64,000 nucleotides of DNA from NCBI GenBank assembly GCA_001770725.1, contig MERU01000006.1:62001-126000 (forward strand). The letters are read 5' to 3'. A program made the position numbers and the translations under genes. Positions 1-9,420 of this stretch are shown piece by piece. The notes under the pieces were generated by a model, which saw nothing but the letters and a program-made list of their open reading frames with translations, ran no database searches and was not told the DNA's origin. Within the stretch, counting starts at the first letter, position 1. Each line of letters begins with the position of its first letter. The DNA comes from Burkholderiales bacterium RIFCSPHIGHO2_01_FULL_63_240 (GTDB taxonomy: Bacteria; Pseudomonadota; Gammaproteobacteria; Burkholderiales; Burkholderiaceae_C).

Positions 1-2
1 GC

Positions 3-86
3 CGCCTGCGCCTGAGCCTGACCGGCCCCCAGGTGATCGAACGGAACCCGAAGTCGGCGCAGTCCCGGCGGGGACGAAAGGAATGA
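3..86 (+). CDS. C-terminal tail of an upstream pilus gene, possibly MshK (partial)
   Basis: An open frame enters from the left edge and stops with TGA at 84-86, giving 27 residues that begin RLRLSLTGPQVIERNPK. The stop overlaps the first ATG of the secretin gene as ATGA, the usual sign of a translationally coupled operon. In MSHA loci the gene before mshL is mshK, a small protein whose end is a short beta-rich segment, and the residues here would fit such an end. The identification rests on position and a few residues, so it is tentative. Confidence 0.45.
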   Translation, partial: RLRLSLTGPQVIERNPKSAQSRRGRKE

Positions 87-1987
87 ACATGATCCGTACC
101 TGCATCCTGGTGATGGTCAGCGGTGCCCTGGTCTGCCCGCCGGCGGGCGCCAGCACGTCCACGCACCCCTGGCATCGCAGCAAATCCTCGCTCAAGGGCG
201 CGCCTTCGATGCGCGTGACGCACGAAGCCCTCGCCGACATCGACTGGGACCGCCTGCCTCCGACCGGGGCAGGGGTGGCGCCCGCCGAAGCGAGCTCGCG
301 CATGACGCTCACCCTTGCGTCGCTGGGGCCGGTGCATGCGCCGACCCAGCAGGTGGCTCAGGCTTCGGCCTCGACCGCCGTGCCCGCGGCCGCACCGGCA
401 CCAGCCCCCCAGGCTCGGCCCGCACCCCTGGCCCCTGTTGCCGCACCTGTTGTCGCGCCCACTGTCACGCCCGTGTACGCCGCCAGCGCCGCCCCGGCTC
501 CGCGTGGCTTCGAGCCCCGCTTCGACCTGTCGGTCAACAACGCGCCCGCCGCGCAGGTCTTCCTGCAGTTGGGGGTGAACACGCCGTACAACATCCTGGT
601 TTCGCCGGAGATCGCCGGCAACGTCACCCTGTCGCTCAAGCAGACCACGGTGCCCGAGGCGCTGGAGACGCTGCGCGAGCTCTTTGGCTACGACTTCCGC
701 ATGGCCTCGGGCAACCGCGTCTTCGTCTACCCGAACACGGTGCAGACGCGGCTGTACAAGATCAACTACCTGCCTGGGCGCCGCCAGGGGGCTTCTGACC
801 TGCGTGTCAGTTCCAGCTCCATCGGCCAGTCCAGTGGTGGCGGTGGCACGACCACAGGCACCGGTTCGACGTCGGGCTCGTCGGGGGCCTCCCTCACGCG
901 TGGGCAGGACACCTCGTCGGTGCGCATGACCTCGGACACCGACTTCTGGCGCGAGGTGCAGGACGCGCTGAACAACCTCGTGGGCAAGGAAGCGGGCCGC
1001 AACGTCACGCTCAACCCTGGCGCTGGCGTGATCGTCGTGCGCGCCACCCCGGCCGAGTTGCGCCAGGTGGCCGACTACCTGCGCGCCATCCAGCTGACCA
1101 TCGAGCGCCAGGTGATGCTCGAAGCCAAGATCGTCGAAATCAAGCTCAGCAAGGGCTCCGAGACCGGCGTGAACTGGACGGCCTTCCGCGGCATCAACAG
1201 CGGCTCGACCAAGGTCGGTGGCATCGGCATGGCGCCGGGCGTGTCGCTGACCAACACGGGCGCGCTCAAGGACGCCAACTTGACCGTCACGCCGGGCGTG
1301 TCTGCCGCGGCCGAGGCGCTGGGCAAGGGCTTTTATGGCCTGGCCTTCCAGTCGGCCAACTTCGCGGCGCTGCTGTCCTTCCTGGAAACGCAGGGTGACG
1401 TGAAGGTGCTCTCGAGCCCGCGCATCGCCACGCTCAACAACCAGAAGGCCGTGCTCAAGGTGGGCAGCGACGAGCTGTTCGTCACCGGCGTGTCGACCAC
1501 GCAGACCAGCACCGGCAGCACCACCACCAGCTCGCCGACCCTGTCGCTGCAGCCCTTCTTCAGCGGCATCTCGCTGGACGTGACGCCGCAGATCGACGAC
1601 ACCGGCACGGTGATGCTGCACGTGCACCCGGCCATCAGCTCGGTGGCCGAAAAGGAAAAGGTCATCGACCTGGGCGAGATGGGCTCGTACCGCCTGCCCC
1701 TGGCCGCCAGCTCCATCAACGAGACCGACAGCATCGTGCGGGTGCGCGACGGACAGATCGTCGCCATCGGTGGCCTGATGCAGCAGAACTCGATCAACGA
1801 CCGCAGTGGCGTGCCTGGCCTGAGCAACATCCCCGGCGTGGGCGGCCTGTTCCGCTACCAGGCCAACAGCGAGACCAAGCACGAGCTGGTCATCCTGATC
1901 AAGCCGACCGTGATCGGGGAAGACGGGCAAGGCTGGCCTTCGGCCGACTCCGCGCTGGCCCGCTTCAACGAAGCGCAGCAGAACTGA
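83..1987 (+). CDS. mshL: MSHA-type pilus secretin MshL
   Basis: This is an outer-membrane secretin through which the pilus leaves the cell. It has an N-terminal signal segment (about residues 3-24), a long Ala/Pro-rich linker (about 90-135), and a secretin N-terminal fold (about 143-220, with motif FDLSVNNAPAAQVFLQL). A Ser/Gly/Thr-rich spacer follows (about 245-275), then the C-terminal secretin channel domain with VLSSPRIATLNNQKAVLKVG and the late motif VPGLSNIPGVGGLF. At 634 residues the length suits MshL/PilQ-like secretins. Two starts are close together: ATG at 83 overlaps the upstream stop, while ATG at 89 sits 6 nt after the AAAGGA at 77-82 and may be the main start. It is followed at once by mshE and mshG. 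Confidence 0.9.
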   Translation: MNMIRTCILVMVSGALVCPPAGASTSTHPWHRSKSSLKGAPSMRVTHEALADIDWDRLPPTGAGVAPAEASSRMTLTLASLGPVHAPTQQVAQASASTAVPAAAPAPAPQARPAPLAPVAAPVVAPTVTPVYAASAAPAPRGFEPRFDLSVNNAPAAQVFLQLGVNTPYNILVSPEIAGNVTLSLKQTTVPEALETLRELFGYDFRMASGNRVFVYPNTVQTRLYKINYLPGRRQGASDLRVSSSSIGQSSGGGGTTTGTGSTSGSSGASLTRGQDTSSVRMTSDTDFWREVQDALNNLVGKEAGRNVTLNPGAGVIVVRATPAELRQVADYLRAIQLTIERQVMLEAKIVEIKLSKGSETGVNWTAFRGINSGSTKVGGIGMAPGVSLTNTGALKDANLTVTPGVSAAAEALGKGFYGLAFQSANFAALLSFLETQGDVKVLSSPRIATLNNQKAVLKVGSDELFVTGVSTTQTSTGSTTTSSPTLSLQPFFSGISLDVTPQIDDTGTVMLHVHPAISSVAEKEKVIDLGEMGSYRLPLAASSINETDSIVRVRDGQIVAIGGLMQQNSINDRSGVPGLSNIPGVGGLFRYQANSETKHELVILIKPTVIGEDGQGWPSADSALARFNEAQQN

Positions 1988-2008
1988 CCGCCCCTCGGAG
2001 AGCGCACC

Positions 2009-3718
2009 ATGTCCCGCCCCCAGCGTTTTCGCCTCGGTGACCTGCTTGTGCAGGACGCCCTGATCTCCACCGAACAGCTGGAGCAGGCGCTGTCCGAGCA
2101 GCGCAGCAGTGGCCGCAAGCTGGGCCAGGTGCTCATCGACCACGGCTGGATCACCGAAGCGCAGATCGCCAAGGCGGTGGCGCGCCAGCTGCGCGCGCCC
2201 TACATCGACCTGGTGCATTTCCCGATCCGGCCCGAGCTGGCCCAGACCCTGCCCGAGGCCCACGCACGACGCCTGCACGCCATCGTGCTGGAGGACACGC
2301 CCTCCGGCTTGATGGTGGGCATGGCCGACCCGACCGACATCTACGCCTACGACGAGATCGGCCGCCTGCTGCGCCGCTCGATCGACATGGCGGTGGTCAC
2401 CGACAGCCACCTGCAAGCCGCGCTGGACCGCGTCTACCACTCCAAGCAGGAGATCGAAGGCCTGGCCCGCGAGCTGACCACCGAGCTGGCCAGCCTGGAG
2501 ACCGACCTGGGCGACCTGCTGGGCATGGACACCACCAGCAACGAAGACGCCCCCGTGGTGCGCCTGCTGTACTCGGTGTTCGAGCAGGCGCTGCGCCTGC
2601 GCGCCTCCGACATCCACATCGAGCCGCAGGAAAAGCAGCTGCGCATCCGCTTTCGCATCGACGGCGTGCTGCACGTGCAGACCGAGGCCGACGCCAAGAT
2701 CGCCTCGGCCGTGGCCCTGCGCCTCAAGCTCATGTCGGGCCTCGACATCTCTGAAAAGCGCCTGCCGCAGGACGGCCGCTTCGCGGTGCGCCTCAAAGAC
2801 GGCAACGTCGATGTGCGGATCTCGACCCTGCCGTCGCAGCATGGCGAGTCGGTGGTCATGCGCTTGCTCAGCCAGAGCGCCGGCATGCTCGACCTCGACC
2901 GCCTGAAGCTGCCGCCGGCCATGCGCGATGCCTTCTACCGCGCCATCGACAAGCCCAGTGGCCTGATCCTGGTCACCGGCCCCACCGGCTCGGGCAAGAC
3001 GACGACCCTGTACGGCGCGCTCAACGCCCTCAACAGCACCGAGCGCAAGATCATCACCGTCGAAGACCCGGTCGAGTACCGCCTGCCTGGCCTGAACCAG
3101 GTGCAGGTGATGGACAAGATCGACCTGACCTTCGAGAAGGTGCTGCGCTCGGCCTTGCGCCAGGACCCGGACGTCATCCTCGTGGGCGAAATGCGCGACC
3201 GCGAAACCGCCGAAATCGGCATGCGCGCGGCCATGACGGGCCACCTGGTGCTCTCGACGCTGCACACCAACGACTCGATCTCCACGCCCGCTCGCCTGAT
3301 GGACATGGGCGTGCCCTCGTGGATGGTGGCCATGTCGCTGCAGCTGGTGGTGGCCCAGCGCCTGGTGCGCACCATCTGCCAGAACTGCTCGGCCCCGCAC
3401 GACCCCACCGACCAGGAGATCGCGATGCTGCACCGCCTGGCCGGCCCCGACGCCGACCTCACCCGGTTGCGCAAGGGCAAAGGCTGCCCCGACTGCAGCC
3501 AGACGGGCTTCCGGGGCCGCACCGGCGTGTACGAGTTCCTGGAGATGACGCTGCCGCTGATCGACGCCATCACCCACCCGCAGGCCGGCGTGTTCACGCA
3601 GAAGGCGCGCGAACAGATGGCCGGCCAGACCTTGCGCCGCGATGCCGTGCGCCTGGTGATGGAGGGCCTGACCACGGTGGACGAAGCCATGCGCGTGAGC
3701 GCGGAAATCGAAGCCTGA
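2009..3718 (+). CDS. mshE: MSHA pilus extension ATPase MshE with c-di-GMP-binding type N-terminus
   Basis: This is the GspE/PilB-family ATPase that powers pilus assembly at the inner membrane. The N-terminus carries two consecutive copies of the MshEN pattern: RLGDLLVQDALISTEQL followed by a Gln at about residues 8-31, and KLGQVLIDHGWITEAQI followed by a Gln at about 37-60. In the family this tandem motif binds cyclic di-GMP. The ATPase core has Walker A GPTGSGKTT near residue 325, an Asp box, the Walker B region ILVGEMRDRETAEIG near 390, and the late tetracysteine CQNC...CPDC that holds zinc. It begins 21 nt after mshL and ends 7 nt before mshG. Length (569) is normal for MshE. Confidence 0.93.
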   Translation: MSRPQRFRLGDLLVQDALISTEQLEQALSEQRSSGRKLGQVLIDHGWITEAQIAKAVARQLRAPYIDLVHFPIRPELAQTLPEAHARRLHAIVLEDTPSGLMVGMADPTDIYAYDEIGRLLRRSIDMAVVTDSHLQAALDRVYHSKQEIEGLARELTTELASLETDLGDLLGMDTTSNEDAPVVRLLYSVFEQALRLRASDIHIEPQEKQLRIRFRIDGVLHVQTEADAKIASAVALRLKLMSGLDISEKRLPQDGRFAVRLKDGNVDVRISTLPSQHGESVVMRLLSQSAGMLDLDRLKLPPAMRDAFYRAIDKPSGLILVTGPTGSGKTTTLYGALNALNSTERKIITVEDPVEYRLPGLNQVQVMDKIDLTFEKVLRSALRQDPDVILVGEMRDRETAEIGMRAAMTGHLVLSTLHTNDSISTPARLMDMGVPSWMVAMSLQLVVAQRLVRTICQNCSAPHDPTDQEIAMLHRLAGPDADLTRLRKGKGCPDCSQTGFRGRTGVYEFLEMTLPLIDAITHPQAGVFTQKAREQMAGQTLRRDAVRLVMEGLTTVDEAMRVSAEIEA

Positions 3719-3725
3719 GGACCGC

Positions 3726-4958
3726 ATGAGCCGCTTTCATTACACCGCTCGAGGACCCCATGGCCCCGTGCAGGGCACGCTGGAAGGGGCGTCGGCCGCC
3801 GCCGTGGCCGACGAGCTGCGCGTCAAAGGCTGGGTGCCGCTGACGATCAAGGCCGATGCGCCCGTGGCCCCGAAGGGCCTGAGCGCGCCTGTGGCCCAGC
3901 CCAGCTGGATGGCCCCCAAGGTGCAGCCGCAGGACGTGATGCTGTTCAGCAAGCAGCTGTTCACCCTGATCAAGGCGGGTGTGCCGCTGTTGCGCGCGCT
4001 CAACGGGCTGCAGGAAACGGCCATCAACCCCACCTTCAAGACCGTGGTGGGCGACTTGCGCCGCAGCCTGGAGGCCGGTGTGGACCTGTCTGCTGCGATG
4101 GCGCAGCACCCCAAGGTGTTCGACAACTTCTACGTCTCGATGGTGCGCGTGGGCGAGGCCTCGGGCCAGCTCGAAGAGGTGTTCAGGCGCCTGGCCGAGC
4201 ACCTGCTTTTCGAAGCGAGCATGCGCCAGCAGGTCAAATCGGCCATGCGCTACCCCAGCTTCGTGGTCATGGCCATGGCCGGCGCCATCGGTGTCATCAA
4301 CGTGATGGTGATCCCTTCCTTCGCTGGCGTGTTCAAGAGCATGGGGGCGGAACTGCCGATCCTCACCAAGCTGCTGGTGGCCACCTCCGATTTCACCGTC
4401 AACAATGGCGGCACCCTGATGGGCGCGGTGTCGGTGCTGTTCATGTTGTGGCGGCACTGGAAGAAAAGCCCGCAAGGCCGCCCCATCTGGGATCGCATGG
4501 TGCTGAGCTTTCCGTTGGTCGGCCCCATCGTGACCAAGGCGGCGCTGTCGCGGTTCGCTCGCTCCTTCTCCCTTTCCTTGCGCAGTGGCGTGCCGATGGA
4601 GCGGGCTTTGGTGGGGGTGGCGCAGACCGCCGACAACGCGCACCTGTCGGCGGCCATCGAGTCGATGAAAGACCGCGTCATGCGCGGCGAATCTCTGGCG
4701 TCTTCCGCGGCCAGCACGGGGGTGTTCACCCCCATGGCGGTGCAGATGATCGCCATCGGGGAGGAGACAGGCATGCTCGACGACCTCCTCGACGAGGTGG
4801 GCGAGATGTACAACAACGACGTGCAGTACGCGCTCAAGACGCTGTCTCAGCAGATCGAGCCGATCCTGGTCGTCTTCATGGGGGGGCTGGTGCTCGTGCT
4901 GGCCCTGGGTGTGTTTCTTCCGATGTGGAATTTGGGGCAGGTCACCCTCAAGCATTGA
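3726..4958 (+). CDS. mshG: MSHA pilus inner-membrane platform protein MshG
   Basis: This is a GspF/PilC-family polytopic membrane protein that forms the platform on which the ATPase acts. It shows two T2SSF repeats (about residues 70-195 and 275-395). Both carry the family pattern: FSKQLFTLIKAGVPLLRAL in the first, and FARSFSLSLRSGVPMERAL in the second. Hydrophobic segments lie near 175-195, 225-245 and 375-400, the last one being VVFMGGLVLVLALGVFLPM. The start ATG is 7 nt after the mshE stop, with GAGG just upstream. Length 410 matches the family. Confidence 0.92.
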   Translation: MSRFHYTARGPHGPVQGTLEGASAAAVADELRVKGWVPLTIKADAPVAPKGLSAPVAQPSWMAPKVQPQDVMLFSKQLFTLIKAGVPLLRALNGLQETAINPTFKTVVGDLRRSLEAGVDLSAAMAQHPKVFDNFYVSMVRVGEASGQLEEVFRRLAEHLLFEASMRQQVKSAMRYPSFVVMAMAGAIGVINVMVIPSFAGVFKSMGAELPILTKLLVATSDFTVNNGGTLMGAVSVLFMLWRHWKKSPQGRPIWDRMVLSFPLVGPIVTKAALSRFARSFSLSLRSGVPMERALVGVAQTADNAHLSAAIESMKDRVMRGESLASSAASTGVFTPMAVQMIAIGEETGMLDDLLDEVGEMYNNDVQYALKTLSQQIEPILVVFMGGLVLVLALGVFLPMWNLGQVTLKH

Positions 4959-4975
4959 GGACAACTGCCGAAACA

Positions 4976-4996
4976 GCACGTGAACGTGCAACTTTT
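4976..4996 (+). terminator. Small hairpin between mshG and the first pilin gene
   Basis: GCACG (4976-4980) and CGTGC (4985-4989) pair around a TGAA loop and are followed by AACTTTT. This is a weak terminator-like or attenuator-like hairpin. It sits where expression of the abundant pilin would need to be uncoupled from the assembly genes. The function is inferred and the stem is short. Confidence 0.3.
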
Positions 4997-5044
4997 ACCG
5001 CCGGTCAGCAGGGCATCCGGCGTCCTTCGCAGAAAGAGGTCATC

Positions 5045-5503
5045 ATGAAATCGTCGATCCGTTCCATTTCTCGCCGCGCCCAGGCCGGCTTCACGATGAT
5101 CGAGCTGATCGTCGTCATCGTGATCCTGGGCATCCTGGCCGCCACGGCCTTGCCCCGTTTCATCGACCTGCGGGCCGATGCCACGCAGGCCGCCATCGAT
5201 GGCGTGGCCGGCAACCTGGGCAGCGCCATGTCGGTGAACTACGCTGGCTGTTCTGCCAACCAGAACGTCGCGGCAGCCAACCGATGCATCCAGGTCAACA
5301 ATTGCCGTGATGGCATCAGCCTGCTGCAGGGTGTGTCCAACGAAGATGTGGCCGCTGGCACGTTCAACTTGGGCAGCACGGCTTACTCGATCGACGACGG
5401 GGCCATTGCAGCCAACGGCAACACCGCCAACTGCACCGTGCGAACCGGCACGGGCGGCAACGCCGTGAACGCCGTCTTCGCTGGCATCGGCGCAGCAATC
5501 TGA
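5045..5503 (+). CDS. mshA: Type IV prepilin, MSHA major pilin type (MshA/MshB), copy 1
   Basis: This prepilin of 152 residues begins MKSSIRSISRRAQAG and is cut by prepilin peptidase before FTMIELIVVIVILGILAAT. It keeps the Glu at mature position 5 and the hydrophobic N-terminal helix. The globular part has four cysteines (in GCSAN, NRCIQ, NNCRD and ANCTV) that could form two disulfides. The start ATG is preceded by AGAAAGAGG at 5032-5040. A longer in-frame reading upstream overlaps mshG and is not credible. The second pilin gene follows after 72 nt. Which of the two is the main structural subunit (MshA) and which is MshB cannot be told from sequence alone. Confidence 0.85.
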   Translation: MKSSIRSISRRAQAGFTMIELIVVIVILGILAATALPRFIDLRADATQAAIDGVAGNLGSAMSVNYAGCSANQNVAAANRCIQVNNCRDGISLLQGVSNEDVAAGTFNLGSTAYSIDDGAIAANGNTANCTVRTGTGGNAVNAVFAGIGAAI

Positions 5504-5509
5504 TGAACT

Positions 5510-5540
5510 GGCTTCGCCGACCCGATGGTTTGGCGAAGCC
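5510..5540 (+). other. Intercistronic hairpin between the two pilin genes
   Basis: GGCTTCGCC (5510-5518) and GGCGAAGCC (5532-5540) are perfect 9-bp arms around a 13-nt loop, placed 6 nt after the stop of the first pilin. No T-run follows, so a simple intrinsic terminator is unlikely. A 3'-end stabilising or processing hairpin that lets the first pilin mRNA accumulate would fit the setting. Confidence 0.55.
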
Positions 5541-5575
5541 GATGTGCAGCTGATGTCCCCAGGGTGCGTGAAGCC

Positions 5576-6007
5576 ATGGCTCGCGGCTCAAGCGGCTTCA
5601 CGATGATCGAATTGATCGTCGTCATCGTGATCCTGGGCATCTTGGGTGCGGTGGCCTTGCCAAGGATCGTTGACCTCGGGACCGAGGCTCGGCACGAAGC
5701 CGCCCAGGGCATGGCCGGTACCCTCAGCAGCGCCATGTCGGTGAACTACGGCGGCTGCTCGGCCACAGGGCACAGCACCGCCGGTGCCAGCGCCGACCGG
5801 TGCCGGCAGGTGAGCGACTGCACCGACGGGGCCTTGCTCCTGATGGGGGTCTCGGCCAACCCGTTCACGCAGGCCGGCACGACCTACACGATCACCGCGA
5901 CAGCCCTCGGGGCCAACGGCTCGACCGCCTCTTGCGAGCTGACGGCGTCCCGGGCGGGTGGTGGGGCCGAGGTCACGCACTTCGTCGGCGTCTCCGCTGG
6001 CAACTGA
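5576..6007 (+). CDS. Type IV prepilin, MSHA major pilin type, copy 2
   Basis: This prepilin of 143 residues has a very short leader (MARGSSG) before FTMIELIVVIVILGILGAV. It is a diverged tandem duplicate of the preceding gene: the DNA for the N-terminal helix is nearly identical, SAMSVNYGGC mirrors SAMSVNYAGC, and the four-cysteine pattern is kept (GCSAT, DRCRQ, SDCTD, ASCEL). The ATG at 5576 is preferred because it gives a normal short leader. Upstream in-frame starts (GTG 5564, ATG 5525) would extend it into the hairpin region. The Shine-Dalgarno is weak, so translation may depend partly on the upstream gene. Confidence 0.8.
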   Translation: MARGSSGFTMIELIVVIVILGILGAVALPRIVDLGTEARHEAAQGMAGTLSSAMSVNYGGCSATGHSTAGASADRCRQVSDCTDGALLLMGVSANPFTQAGTTYTITATALGANGSTASCELTASRAGGGAEVTHFVGVSAGN

Positions 6008-6194
6008 TTCCCCACGGCCTGGCTGCAGGCGTTATCGGGGGCGAACCCTGCTCACCGGCCTGGTCGCCGGCGGCAGGGCGCGTGACTTTCTGCACCGCTT
6101 TTAGCCGGACGTGAGCCATCGGCCTCAAGTCCGAAATTGTGTGGGCCGAAAATGTGACAAACGCATCCCCGATGTTGCAGCCGGAGTCACACCC

Positions 6195-9100
6195 ATGCCC
6201 CACTTCACCCGGTTTCGCACCTGCCGTGCCTGGCTCACCGCCTGGCTGCTGGCTTGTGCCTTCCCGGCCATGGCAGGCCTGTCCGTCTACACCAGCTGGA
6301 GCACGCTGCCGCCGGTGAGCGCGGCCAACCAGCGCTCCATCGATTTCAGCACCACCACGCTGGCCGGCGAAGGGGCTTCGCGCCTGTCGTATTCGTCCTC
6401 CGGCGACACCTGCCCGAAGTTGTTCGGCATCTGCCTGCTCGGCACGTCTTCAGGCGGCATCAACCTGACTTCGGTGGTCACCGGCCTGCTGGGCTTCAGC
6501 GGCAACACGCTGGGCATCGACTCCGGGCACAACGCGGGCGGCTCTTCGGCCCAGACCACGATCAACTTCGTGAACCCAACGCCTTACGTCGGATTCATGT
6601 GGGATGCGCAGTTCGTCTCGGAAAGCACCCAGCTCGTCAACCTCACGCTGGAAGACAACAGCATCGTCACGCTGAAAAACTGCCGCTCGAGCGCGAACCC
6701 GCAGTGCGTGGGCGCCTATGTGTCGCCGAGTTGGATCACGGATGTCTACAACGTGCTCCTGGGGTGGGTGCTGGGTGACATCGTCACCACTTACCCGCTG
6801 TACGTCATGTACCAGCCCAGCGATGGCAAGAAAATCAAGTCGGTGCAGTTCGTGAGCAAGGAGTGCGTGGGTTGCGGCTTCCTGTCATCGAGCACGGCGC
6901 AGACCACGCACATCGACCAACTCACCTACGTCGATGCCGCCGTGGTGCCTCACCACCTGCGCGTGAGCGCCAACTCCAACGCCAAGTCAGCCAACGAGGA
7001 CGTGGGCTACACGGTGACCGCCTGCGGCAACGCCGACTGCAGCCTGCCCTGGACGTCCGGCGTCACGGGCACGCTGACCTTCAGTGGCGCTTCGCCATCG
7101 ACCGCCAGCCAGGGCTTTTCGATCCCCGCCGGCCCGACCAACAGCACCACGGTGACGATGCAGTACACAGGCTCGGGCACGGGCACCGTGGCCATGTCCG
7201 CCTACAGCCCCACGCCCAGCAACACGCCCAAGGTGTTCTGCGGCATGGGCGCGACCCCGACCGGCGGCGGCAGTTGCGCGATCACGGTCACGCCACCTGT
7301 CGATCATTTCCAGGTGACCACGCCCGCTTCCAACGGGCTGACTTGCGAGACCGTGACCTACACCATCAAGGCCTGCTCCAACGCCACCTGCTCGACGGTG
7401 CTGACCACCGGTGCCAGCGGCACGCTGAGCCTGGCCGGCGCCACGCCGGTCAACAGCGCCGGATTCACCACGAACGCTTCGGGCATCGCCACAGTGACCG
7501 TGCGCACCACCACGATCGGCAACGTGACCGCCAGCATCACCGGTGCCTCGCCAGCGCCTCAGAACGCCCTTCGCTGCGGCATGGGGGTGAGCGCCGGCGC
7601 CGGCAACAGTTGCGTCTACGAGGCCAAGCAGAGCAAGTTCAAGTTCGATGTGCCGCACCACGTTGGCGGCGTGGTGCAGTCGGTGGTCATCAACGCGATC
7701 AAGTCTTCCGAAGACGGCAGCCGCTGCGGCGCGGCGTTTGCCGCCACCGAGAAAAGCGTGATGTTCACCTGCACGTCGGCCAGCCACAGTGGCCTGACGG
7801 GCTCGGTGGCCTTGCAGGGCAATGGCACCGGCGCCGCGATGGGCGTCTGCAACGGGGCGGCCAAGTCGCACACGCTCAAGTTCGACGCCAACGGTCAGGC
7901 CTCGATGAACCTGAGCTACGCCGAAGCCGGCGAAACCAACGTCCTGGCCAGCTACACCGGCACGGGCGCCGAATCCGGCCTGAGCATGAGCGGCGACGAC
8001 AGCTTCATCACCGTGCCCAAAACGTTGTCGATGGTGGCGACCGGCCCTTATGTCGCCGGCACCACGGCCATCACTTCGCCGGCGGCACTGACCGTGACCG
8101 CGTTGAACAACAACGACCAGGTCATGACCGCCTTCGGCAACGAAGTGAACAACCCCGCGCGCATCACTGTGAGCAAGGCGGGACAGTCTCCCACGGGGGC
8201 GGATGCCAACGTGGTGGCGCCGAGCATCGCCATGAACAACATGGCCTCCGGTCTGGCCACGGGCACCCTGCGTTGGGCCGAGGTGGGCACCTTGAGCCTG
8301 GCGGCATCCTTGAATGCGGGATCGGTCTACAACAACGCAGGCATCCCTGTCAGCGGCAGCGTCTCATCGGTCGGGCCGTTCATTCCCCATCACTTCGATG
8401 TCGAGGTCACCCAGGGCAGCTCGGACCTTTGCACGCAGGTCTTCACCTACAGCGGAGAGAGCTTCAAGACACAGGTGACGGCCCAAAACGCCGATGGCGC
8501 GAAGACGGTCAACTACGACGGCCGCAGCACCATGTCGGCCTATTTCGCCAAGGCGGTCACCTTGTCGGGCACCTCGTCCACCGGGTCGAGCGGCAGCCTG
8601 ACTGGCTCGGCCATTGCGGCCTCCGATTTCGCCAAGGGCGTTGCCACCGTGAGGCCTGTCTACGCGTTCTCGGCCAAGGCCACCGCGCCGGCCAGCATCA
8701 CCGTGAGCGCGGCCGAAAACGCGCCGGGCACGGTGAACTCGTCGGCAGGCAGCGCCGGGGTGGCCAAGGTGCGCAGTGGCCGCCTGTTCCTGTCCAATGC
8801 ATTCGGCTCGGGCCGAACCATCCTCAGGGTGCCTGCACAGCTTCAGTACTGGAGCGGCAAGGCCTGGGTGCTCAATGGCGATGACAACTGCAGCGTGATC
8901 CCCAACAACGCGGTGATCCTGGCGCGCTACTTGGACAGCCGGGGCGTGGTGTCTGGGGCTCCCTGGGGCAACGTGACCGCCACCGGTTTCACCGCCTCCG
9001 CCGGCCAGGGAAGCATCACCCTGTCGGCGCCCGCAAACGGGGCCACCGGCAGCATCGACCTTGCAGTCAACCTGGGTGACACCAGCACCGATTCGTCCTG

Positions 9101-9263
9101 CCTGGTCTCGCACCCCAGCGGAGGCAATGCTCAGCGCGCCTGGTTGCGCGGGCCGCATGGCGCGTGCTCCGGGACCGGCCCCTTCGACCCCTCCGCGCGG
9201 GCTTCGATGGGGGTGTTCGCGCCCGAGACCACGCGGGTGATGCACGCTCAGGACATGTATTGA
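6195..9263 (+). CDS. mshQ: MshQ-like large secreted protein, copy 1 (DUF6701 type C-terminus)
   Basis: This exported protein of 1022 residues has a signal peptide (MPHFTRFRTCRAWLTAWL..., cut after AFPAMA). An N-terminal domain (about 29-250) is followed by two related Ig-like modules of about 110 residues, each opening with a V-x-H-x-x-V pattern and holding paired cysteines (TACGNADCS, KACSNATCS). A long C-terminal half contains FDVPHHVGG, RSGRLFLSNAFGS and the ending MGVFAPETTRVMHAQDMY. This C-terminal half is shared with the larger paralog at 15290, and the family is MshQ/DUF6701. The start at 6195 has GGAG at 6183-6186. Its place between the pilins and mshC differs from the usual mshQ-last order. 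A tip adhesin or surface role is inferred. Confidence 0.75.
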   Translation: MPHFTRFRTCRAWLTAWLLACAFPAMAGLSVYTSWSTLPPVSAANQRSIDFSTTTLAGEGASRLSYSSSGDTCPKLFGICLLGTSSGGINLTSVVTGLLGFSGNTLGIDSGHNAGGSSAQTTINFVNPTPYVGFMWDAQFVSESTQLVNLTLEDNSIVTLKNCRSSANPQCVGAYVSPSWITDVYNVLLGWVLGDIVTTYPLYVMYQPSDGKKIKSVQFVSKECVGCGFLSSSTAQTTHIDQLTYVDAAVVPHHLRVSANSNAKSANEDVGYTVTACGNADCSLPWTSGVTGTLTFSGASPSTASQGFSIPAGPTNSTTVTMQYTGSGTGTVAMSAYSPTPSNTPKVFCGMGATPTGGGSCAITVTPPVDHFQVTTPASNGLTCETVTYTIKACSNATCSTVLTTGASGTLSLAGATPVNSAGFTTNASGIATVTVRTTTIGNVTASITGASPAPQNALRCGMGVSAGAGNSCVYEAKQSKFKFDVPHHVGGVVQSVVINAIKSSEDGSRCGAAFAATEKSVMFTCTSASHSGLTGSVALQGNGTGAAMGVCNGAAKSHTLKFDANGQASMNLSYAEAGETNVLASYTGTGAESGLSMSGDDSFITVPKTLSMVATGPYVAGTTAITSPAALTVTALNNNDQVMTAFGNEVNNPARITVSKAGQSPTGADANVVAPSIAMNNMASGLATGTLRWAEVGTLSLAASLNAGSVYNNAGIPVSGSVSSVGPFIPHHFDVEVTQGSSDLCTQVFTYSGESFKTQVTAQNADGAKTVNYDGRSTMSAYFAKAVTLSGTSSTGSSGSLTGSAIAASDFAKGVATVRPVYAFSAKATAPASITVSAAENAPGTVNSSAGSAGVAKVRSGRLFLSNAFGSGRTILRVPAQLQYWSGKAWVLNGDDNCSVIPNNAVILARYLDSRGVVSGAPWGNVTATGFTASAGQGSITLSAPANGATGSIDLAVNLGDTSTDSSCLVSHPSGGNAQRAWLRGPHGACSGTGPFDPSARASMGVFAPETTRVMHAQDMY

Positions 9264-9420
9264 CACGCCTGGTGGTTGCCCGGCACAGGCTGTCGCCGCG
9301 TGAAATTTGGCCGGCAAACGCCCCCTTCCATGCTCGATCCGGCCTGGCGGGGCTCCGCAAAATGGTGCCAGAAGAGGCCTGTGCCCTGGGCCGTCCTCCT
9401 TCACCCGGTTGCATCCACCC

